The notes under the pieces: model-generated
Seen by the model: the letters and a program-made list of their open reading frames with translations, nothing else
Database searches by the model: none
What the model was told of the DNA's origin: nothing
Assembly: GCF_023558375.1 (NCBI RefSeq)
Contig: NZ_CP083761.1
Location: 434,001-498,000, forward strand
Origin: Chroococcidiopsis sp. CCMEE 29
Lineage (GTDB): Bacteria > Cyanobacteriota > Cyanobacteriia > Cyanobacteriales > Chroococcidiopsidaceae
DNA: 64,000 bases
Direction: 5' to 3'
Translations under genes and position numbers: made by a program
Part shown: one piece after another, positions 58,663 through 64,000 of the stretch
Layout: every line of letters begins with the position of its first letter
Numbering within the stretch: position 1 is the first letter of the stretch

Positions 58663-61193
58663 TAGAAGCGTTCTCCAATTCCAAAGTGGAGACGGCTATC
58701 GCCTTCATCATTGAAACCGTAATCAATTCGCAGTGGTCCTAATGGTGACTGCACGCGGACACCGACCCCGTAGCCAAAGCCAGTACCTGGTTTGCCTAGT
58801 AATTCACCGGGTCTCCCAGGCACATTCCCAGTGGTTCCCAAATCACTACCAACATCAACGAATAATGTGCCGCCGACCACGGAGAAAATTGGGAAGCGAT
58901 ACTCAGCGGTTGCCTGAACGAAACTGCGTCCACTGCCTACTTGTCCATCGTCATAGCCGCGAACGGAGTTAGTACCACCTATTGAAAAAGCTTCATAGGG
59001 AGGCAGATCGCCGATTACAGTTCCCGCTTGCAAGTTAAAAGCAAGAGTTTCCGGTCCTTCGGCAAAGTTAGTAAAGTTTACGGGTACGTATTGGCTGTAG
59101 CTACCCCGCAGTCGGTTGAGCAGAATGCTACCGGAGCCGATTGGAATAGACTGCTCAACGCCAAATCGCAGCAGAGAACCACTGGTAGGTGTTAGGGGGT
59201 TATTCCGCAGATCGCGCACTGCTCCCAGCTGCAAGGTGAGTAGGTCGTCTGTACCATCCGGAGAGATGCTAAGAGGAATATCTTGGGGGCCTCCTTCTAC
59301 GTCGAGCCGTCCTGTGGGGCTAATTTCACCATCATTATCACGGACGGCAATTCGTTGATACTGCAAACCCGCTGAAGCTGTCCATTCAGCTCTTTCCAGT
59401 GGATTTCGGGACAAGGGACGGGAAAAGGTGACAGCGCCGCCTGTTCGCACCACGCGAGGGCGAACGGCATCGTCCCCCACTACAATGTTTTCGTCATCGC
59501 CATCAAAAACTAACGAAATCGATCGCCGTCTAAACCCATTCACTGTGTAGGAAGTCCGGAAGGGGTCTCCGGCGATCCAAGGGTCTGTAAAGCGGACATC
59601 AAACAGCACGTCCCGCTCACCCACCTGTAACTCTGCCCCCAGCCTTTGGTTGTTTCCGCCCAAGTTTTGCTCTTGATAGCTGATAGTGCCAAATAAGCCA
59701 CTAGCAGAACTGAAACCAGCTCCTGCCGCTACAGAGCCGCTTCTACGTTCCTCGACGTTTACGAGTACAACTACCTGGCGGGGATCTTGACCGGGGTTGA
59801 GCGAAACTTGTACATCTTCAAAGATGCCTAGTCCATAAATCCGCTGGAGGTCGGTTTGCACAGTATTGCGGTTGAATACTTGTCCCGGTTCTAATTGCAG
59901 TTCCCGCGTGATGATGAAATCGCGTGTCCGACCTCGAATTGGTTGTCCCTCTTCGTTTGTTGCTTCGCCTTCTCTGATAAAACGGACTTGAATGTCTTCT
60001 ACTACACCTTCTGCTATTTGCAGTGTAACTGTTCCGTCTGGTGCTACTTGCGGCGCCTCAACCACCTGCGCTAATACGTAACCATTTTCTTGATACCACT
60101 GGTTTAACCGCTTGATGCCCTCCTGAAGGCGACGCAGATTGAGGATGGTACCGTACTGTTCTTGAAAGACGTCATTCACCACCTTGGGTGGTAGGACGGA
60201 TGGGACTTTCGTGCCAGGATTGGCTTGCACTTGGACATTGCGTAAAACTGGGTTAGGCTGGACCACAAAGGACACCCGCACGCCTAAGGATGTATCCTCC
60301 GGTATGGCGCGGACATTTGAGAAAAAACCAGTCGCAAAGATCGCATTAATATCTTCTTGCAGTTGCGATCGCGTTGTTGTTCGTCCGGGTTGAGTACGAA
60401 TGGCGCCATAGACTTGGTTTTGCAGTTCCTGGGGCAATTCGACTTGTTCGCCCCTCACCGCCACTTCTGCCACCAATACTCGCGGTTCTGCTGCCTCTGG
60501 TGCTGGTGTCGGCGGGGCAAGTTCTGGCGCTGGCTCTGGTTGGGCAGCTGGTGGTACTGGTGCTGGTGCTGGTGCTGGTATCGTTGGGGGACTTGGAATG
60601 GCCCCGGGAGTAGGTGCGCCAGGAGTGACGGGAATTTGAATTTGACCAGGCGTTTCTTGTTGTGGTACCGCTTCAGTGCCTGGAGGACGAATGATTGGGT
60701 CGGCAGGAGGCTCAGGAGCCGCGGTTGGTAGCTGTTGGTTAGGGGGGATTCCTTCACCAGGTGACTGACTAGGCACGGTACCTGGTGAAGGTCTACCGGG
60801 AGTGAGTGGAATTCGAGGTTGAGCGGGTGTTTCTTGTATTGGTGTTGATTCTATTCCACCCGGTGGAACTATTGGTTCAGCAGGAGTTTGAGGATTATTG
60901 TTTGGCGTTGTATTGTTCGTTCCAGCTGGAGCTGAGGTTGTGGGAGCTTGCGCCTGTAGCACCTCTGGTTGAACAGGCAAGACTGGAACAATTACGCTGT
61001 TACTTGGGAATTCCCTAGCAACAGCTGACAATATTTCTGGCTCACTACCTCCAGCAGATGATTCAGAGGTTTGTCCATTTGTAGGAGTCGAGGAATTAAT
61101 GGGGGCTGCGTATGCCGCAGGTACCTGCGTCAGCGCTGCTTGCCGAAAGCTAGCGATCGCTGCTATTGCCACCCAAACGGGAGATAAACGCAT
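58662..61193 (-). CDS. bamA: Outer-membrane assembly protein, Omp85 family
   Basis: 843 residues from ATG 61193 (MRLSPVWVAIAAIASF), which gives a proper signal peptide; the frame extends 16 codons further. A Pro/Ala/Gln/Thr-rich region (about 60-230) follows, longer than in proteobacterial BamA and typical of cyanobacterial Omp85. POTRA domains (about 235-480) include VLVAEVAVRGEQVELPQEL and PNPVLRNVQVQANPG. The C-terminal beta-barrel has FNLQAGTVIGDLPPYEAFSIGGTNSVRGYDDGQVGSG, the conserved loop-6 RGY motif, and ends in a Phe (FGIGERF). It inserts barrel proteins into the outer membrane and is related to plastid Toc75. In one transcription block with lpxC. Confidence 0.94.
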   Translation of the reverse strand: MRLSPVWVAIAAIASFRQAALTQVPAAYAAPINSSTPTNGQTSESSAGGSEPEILSAVAREFPSNSVIVPVLPVQPEVLQAQAPTTSAPAGTNNTTPNNNPQTPAEPIVPPGGIESTPIQETPAQPRIPLTPGRPSPGTVPSQSPGEGIPPNQQLPTAAPEPPADPIIRPPGTEAVPQQETPGQIQIPVTPGAPTPGAIPSPPTIPAPAPAPVPPAAQPEPAPELAPPTPAPEAAEPRVLVAEVAVRGEQVELPQELQNQVYGAIRTQPGRTTTRSQLQEDINAIFATGFFSNVRAIPEDTSLGVRVSFVVQPNPVLRNVQVQANPGTKVPSVLPPKVVNDVFQEQYGTILNLRRLQEGIKRLNQWYQENGYVLAQVVEAPQVAPDGTVTLQIAEGVVEDIQVRFIREGEATNEEGQPIRGRTRDFIITRELQLEPGQVFNRNTVQTDLQRIYGLGIFEDVQVSLNPGQDPRQVVVLVNVEERRSGSVAAGAGFSSASGLFGTISYQEQNLGGNNQRLGAELQVGERDVLFDVRFTDPWIAGDPFRTSYTVNGFRRRSISLVFDGDDENIVVGDDAVRPRVVRTGGAVTFSRPLSRNPLERAEWTASAGLQYQRIAVRDNDGEISPTGRLDVEGGPQDIPLSISPDGTDDLLTLQLGAVRDLRNNPLTPTSGSLLRFGVEQSIPIGSGSILLNRLRGSYSQYVPVNFTNFAEGPETLAFNLQAGTVIGDLPPYEAFSIGGTNSVRGYDDGQVGSGRSFVQATAEYRFPIFSVVGGTLFVDVGSDLGTTGNVPGRPGELLGKPGTGFGYGVGVRVQSPLGPLRIDYGFNDEGDSRLHFGIGERF

Positions 61194-61342
61194 TTTGTTC
61201 AAATTATTGATTTTGTTTAGCACGTCCACACACCATGTCAAGCTATTAGCTTTTTGTCAGCCACTGACCCCTGTACAGGCAGGTTTGAGAATTTGTTTTT
61301 CGGGAATTTAGACACATCTGTATAAACCCGCCCCTACGACTA

Positions 61343-62080
61343 CTAGTCTTGATTAGCTGTCTGAGCTAGAACCAGTTTTAGAACTTGCTGGTAAGCGTCT
61401 TCCACGTTTCCCAGATCGCGACGAAAGCGGTCTTTGTCCATTACCCGGTTATTAGGGTCAGTGTCTGCTTGGTTCCACAGGCGGCAGGTGTCAGGGCTAA
61501 TTTCATCTGCCAATCGCAACTGCCCTTGCGAATCCAAACCAAACTCCAGTTTGAAGTCTACCAGGGTAATACCGCATTTCTTGAAAAAGTCTGAAAGATA
61601 TTGATTGATTTGCAATGCCAACTGCTGTAATTGAGCAATTTGTTCTGGAGTTGCTAATTCCAGCAACAACAGGCGATCGCGCGTTAATAGAGGATCTCCG
61701 AGTGCATCATTTTTGTAATAAAACTCCACTAGTGGCTGTTTCAAAACGGTGCCTAGCGGCAACCCTGTTTGTTGACAGAGACTCCCAGCTGCAATGTTCC
61801 TGACAACCACTTCTAAGGGCAAAATTCGCAATCGCATCACCCGCATTTGATTGGGACTCACACTGTCAATGAAGTGAGTTGGAATGCCAAGCTTCTCCAA
61901 ATACTGAAACAGCGCTGTGGAGATGGTGCAGTTAATTTCGCCTTTACCAGAGATGCTGCCACGCTTCTGGGCGTTAAAGGCAGTGGCATCATCTTTGAAA
62001 TGAGCCAGGACAATTTCTGGGTCGTCCGTAGTGTAAATAATTTTCGCTTTGCCTTCGTAGAGCAATGATTGGGCGGACAT
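61343..62080 (-). CDS. purC: Phosphoribosylaminoimidazole-succinocarboxamide synthase
   Basis: 245 residues from ATG 62080 (MSAQSLLYEGKAKIIY), the family start; the frame extends 29 codons further upstream without homology. Joins aspartate to CAIR with ATP in purine synthesis. Visible: LLYEGKAKIIYTTDD, KRGSISGKGEINCTIS, MRVMRLRILPLEVVVRNIAAGSL, LVDFKLEFGLDSQGQLRLADEISPDTCRLW. The gap to bamA is 149 bases, so it may be in a separate transcript. Linkage to bamA and lpx genes is common in cyanobacteria. Confidence 0.95.
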   Translation of the reverse strand: MSAQSLLYEGKAKIIYTTDDPEIVLAHFKDDATAFNAQKRGSISGKGEINCTISTALFQYLEKLGIPTHFIDSVSPNQMRVMRLRILPLEVVVRNIAAGSLCQQTGLPLGTVLKQPLVEFYYKNDALGDPLLTRDRLLLLELATPEQIAQLQQLALQINQYLSDFFKKCGITLVDFKLEFGLDSQGQLRLADEISPDTCRLWNQADTDPNNRVMDKDRFRRDLGNVEDAYQQVLKLVLAQTANQD

Positions 62081-62324
62081 CGCGGGATTAGTGTTGAGCT
62101 GGTAGCAAGCCTGAAAAGCAGGCTTAATCATTTTATCTGCTATTTGACAATCTGCTTGAGTATTCAACTATGGACCAATTTGACTTAGTTGGCGAAATTG
62201 TCTAAAGACCAATGCTATAGCAACAGGGCAATTACTTATACTACGAGCGATCGCCAGCAGTTCATCTCGACTAACTCCACAAGGATCATAGTTGGTACAT
62301 GTTTATCTATTATTTTATATATTG

Positions 62325-62336
62325 AGTATTAATACT
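62325..62336. promoter_or_regulatory. Candidate MarR operator
   Basis: Perfect 12-bp palindrome AGTATTAATACT, 22 bases before the MarR start, in the usual position for autoregulation. A second AT-rich palindrome precedes the downstream gene. Confidence 0.4.
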
Positions 62337-62358
62337 TTAATAATTAGTTTGAGATGTT

Positions 62359-62826
62359 ATGTCTACTTCATCAACCAAGCTGGAATTCGTGAAGAAATGG
62401 CGACACGCTCTCGCTCCTTACAATTTGGGATACAAACTCAAGTTGGCATCACAGCTAATGTATCGAGATTTCTTAGAGCGGCTTCAACCCTATGGATTGA
62501 CGCCGTTTCATTACCTTGTACTGTGTTGCCTTTGGGAAGAAGATGGTCTTTCTACGTCTGGAATTGCCGAGAAGCTAGGACAGTTGGGAGCAACCCTCAC
62601 CGGCGTTGTGGATCGGATGGAAGACCGCAAGCTTGTCTATCGGGAGCGCGATCCAGAAGACCGACGCATGGTGAGAATCTGGCTGACTCCTGAAGGAGAG
62701 CAATTAAAAGATGCCTTACCCCAAATTGGCGAGCAGACCATCGATAAAGCACTCAAAGGCATTTCTAAAGCAGAGCGAGAACTCGTATCGAAGTTACTAG
62801 ATCGCATTGTCTCCAACGTTTCCTGA
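62359..62826 (+). CDS. MarR family transcriptional regulator
   Basis: 155 residues. PFHYLVLCCLWEEDGLSTSGIAEKLGQLGATLTGVVDRMEDRKLVYRERDPEDRRMVRIWLTPEG (about 48-113) is the winged helix-turn-helix with the wing containing DPEDRR. Helices on both sides form the dimer interface. MarR repressors bind short palindromes and respond to phenolic or oxidising ligands. It probably regulates itself and the downstream membrane-protein gene (candidate palindromes lie upstream of both). It faces away from purC. Confidence 0.93.
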   Translation: MSTSSTKLEFVKKWRHALAPYNLGYKLKLASQLMYRDFLERLQPYGLTPFHYLVLCCLWEEDGLSTSGIAEKLGQLGATLTGVVDRMEDRKLVYRERDPEDRRMVRIWLTPEGEQLKDALPQIGEQTIDKALKGISKAERELVSKLLDRIVSNVS

Positions 62827-62867
62827 GCAGTTATTTGTCAATCCTGTCAGATCTGGCTTTTAATTAC

Positions 62868-62879
62868 TTAATATATTAA
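62868..62879. promoter_or_regulatory. Second AT-rich palindrome before the membrane protein gene
   Basis: TTAATATATTAA, a perfect 12-bp palindrome, 66 bases before the start at 62946. The sequence AATTACTTAATATATT covering its first part recurs with one change at 63484-63499. Confidence 0.35.
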
Positions 62880-62945
62880 CTATAAATATATTGATTAAAC
62901 GGCAACTCAGGGTTCTACCGTTCATTGTCATCAAAGGAGAGTAAG

Positions 62946-63473
62946 ATGCCAAAACTTAACGTCAAGCAAAAAAATTTGCTGTTGTCTGCTCACGTTGTGT
63001 TTGCTGCGCTTTGGAGTGGAACAGTGTTGAGTATGTTCGTGCTCGCGTTGAGAAACCAAAACTCAACGAATGCAGATGTGCTACATGCCTTGAATTCAGC
63101 AATTAACCTATTGGATGATTATGTGGTCATTCCTTCTGCGCTTGGTTCATTGCTCACAGGTACATTGCTTTGTTGGTTAACTGTTTGGGGATTTTTCAAG
63201 CATTACTGGGTGATTGCCAAGTGGATTGGAACCGTTGCCCTGATCGTTACTGGAACATTTTGGCTATTCCCTTGGGCAAATGCTGCCACTGCTATTTCTG
63301 AAGCTCAAAGGCTGCAAGCCTTGGAGAATCCGCTCTATAGCTTTGATGCCAAAGCAGTGCTGATTGGAACGATTGTGCAAGTTTCCTGTCTTTTAGCCCT
63401 GATTGCGATTTCTTTACTCAAGCCGTGGGGAAGACGACCTGTGAGAGAGCAAAAGTCAGCGAGTTCTGGTTAA
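62946..63473 (+). CDS. Multi-pass membrane protein (DUF2269-like)
   Basis: 175 residues from ATG 62946, selected because AAGGAG lies seven bases upstream; the frame extends seven codons further. Four hydrophobic segments (about 15-37, 55-80, 90-112, 140-160). HVVFAALWSGTVLSMFVLAL and VVIPSALGSLLTGTLLCWLTVWGFFKHYWVIAKWIGTVALIVTGTF are like the DUF2269 predicted membrane proteins. It lies 119 bases after the MarR gene on the same strand and is probably under its control. Function unknown; an export or redox role would be speculative. Confidence 0.8.
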   Translation: MPKLNVKQKNLLLSAHVVFAALWSGTVLSMFVLALRNQNSTNADVLHALNSAINLLDDYVVIPSALGSLLTGTLLCWLTVWGFFKHYWVIAKWIGTVALIVTGTFWLFPWANAATAISEAQRLQALENPLYSFDAKAVLIGTIVQVSCLLALIAISLLKPWGRRPVREQKSASSG

Positions 63474-63534
63474 ATTTCATGAGAATTACTTAATGTATTG
63501 ATTGACTGCATATCAACTAATGATGGAACTCACC

Positions 63535-63570
63535 AACACCAACAAGCCTAACCGTTTGTTGGTGTTTTTT
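63535..63570 (+). terminator. Rho-independent terminator after the DUF2269-like gene
   Basis: AACACCAACAA (63535-63545) and TTGTTGGTGTT (63556-63566) pair over 11 bases around a 10-base loop, followed by a T-run (63565-63570). Located 62 bases after the stop; the clearest terminator in the window. Confidence 0.85.
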
Positions 63571-63798
63571 AGCTTGTTTGTAGACCATCGAAAGAGCAAT
63601 CGTGAAACAACAACTTGAAGAGGGTGCGTTTAGGGTTCAGGGGAGTACAGGAATAACGACAACCATGTCAACAGCTTAAAGCGAATTTAGCTTTACCTTA
63701 ATTGGTTGCTATTCCCCTCTTAATCCATCCCCAGTAGGGTGGAATTGTTCAAAGTCAAGACTTACACGGTTTTCTTGCTTTGAAAGAGTTGATCTTTC
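63571..63798. other. Spacer before the right-edge gene
   Basis: About 230 bases with no gene or RNA recognised. Nothing beyond possible promoter DNA for the next gene. Confidence 0.4.
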
Positions 63799-64000
63799 AT
63801 GTCAACCCACATGATGCTAAGTCGCCAAAAGCGTATATTTAATTCCAAGAATTACCGCAAATTTAGCAGTTATCGGTGTCCCACCCTTAGCGCTAATTTA
63901 TTTGGGTTATTTCTACCTTTAACTTTCTCTTTGCCCTTAGTACCAGTGTCTGCTTCAGCTCAGTCACTTATTACTAGAAAAAGTGCAGCAGTTTCCTCAT
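63799..64000 (+). CDS. Exported protein, N-terminal fragment (runs off right edge)
   Basis: Open from ATG 63799 to the edge: 67 residues, no stop. The translation MSTHMMLSRQKRIFNSKNY then SANLFGLFLPLTFSLPLVPVSASAQS shows a basic start, a hydrophobic core of about 20 residues and an ASA-Q cleavage site, so a signal peptide for export. A later start at MMLSRQ (63811) is possible. Nothing indicates the mature protein's function; only the export signal is supported. Confidence 0.65.
   Translation, partial: MSTHMMLSRQKRIFNSKNYRKFSSYRCPTLSANLFGLFLPLTFSLPLVPVSASAQSLITRKSAAVSS

Larger units (their letters stand above)
62862..63499. repeat. 16-bp direct repeats flanking the DUF2269-like gene
   Basis: AATTACTTAATATATT (62862-62877) and AATTACTTAATGTATT (63484-63499) match at 15 of 16 positions and lie on either side of this one gene. 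The span given covers both copies; only the two 16-bp ends are repeated. Confidence 0.6.

Noticed and set aside
1-64000. tRNA, rRNA or tmRNA genes
   Set aside because: I looked through the spacers for T-loop-like sequences and clover-leaf pairs and found none convincing; a covariance-model search would be decisive.

Overview
The window is a stretch of cyanobacterial chromosome. Evidence: the palindrome GCGATCGC (HIP1) recurs throughout both coding and intergenic DNA; spacers are full of short heptamer-type tandem repeats of the kinds ATTTTGG, AGGGGTT and GGGGAGCA; several genes are cyanobacterial or plastid-lineage families (cyanobacterial-type GshA, DUF561/Ycf23, a DUF2993 protein, a WGxxGxxG anchor protein, a carotenoid oxygenase); and the order purC-bamA-lpxC-fabZ-lpxA-lpxB is typical of cyanobacteria. 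Genus cannot be fixed from the sequence; a Chroococcidiopsis- or Nostocales-like organism is plausible.

Layout. 0-12 kb: edge fragment of a carotenoid oxygenase, MscS channel, AI-2E family transporter, large LysM/M23 envelope peptidase, TrmL, GshA, an HDAC-like amidohydrolase, an alpha/beta hydrolase, a GNAT enzyme and small conserved proteins. 12.2-22.1 kb: the most interesting block. An extended SDR, a GNAT-fold protein and an alpha-oxoamine synthase lie consecutively on the minus strand, followed by a Rieske oxygenase, an MFS exporter, a GH3-family acyl-amido synthetase, a JmjC-like oxygenase and a fatty acid hydroxylase family membrane protein. The first three match, family for family, the bacterial ceramide pathway (serine palmitoyltransferase, bacterial ceramide synthase, ceramide reductase); the oxygenases could decorate the product. 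I infer a candidate cyanobacterial sphingolipid or related acyl-amide lipid locus. 22-29.6 kb: leuB, a two-gene ABC exporter, sucD-sucC and an SDR. 29.9-32.3 kb: a decayed Ser/Thr kinase gene next to a WD40 protein. 32.3-46.8 kb: FetB-like permease, DegT aminotransferase, Ycf23-like protein, ZIP transporter, SDRs, MurG, orphan HicB, pirin/LysR pair, nucleotide-sugar epimerase and ABC-F ATPase. 47-54.7 kb: repeat-rich anchor protein, DUF2993 protein, GH57-like protein and three small membrane-associated proteins. 54.9-62.1 kb: lipid A initiation and outer-membrane assembly genes with purC. 62.3-64 kb: MarR regulator, membrane protein and the start of an exported protein.

Two complete insertion sequences interrupt genes, and the target duplications can be read exactly: a 1490-bp element splits an SDR gene (6-bp duplication) and a 967-bp IS5-type element splits an aldo/keto reductase (3-bp duplication). 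Removing each element plus one duplication copy restores an open frame, so both insertions look recent. No tRNA, rRNA, CRISPR array or prophage was recognised.
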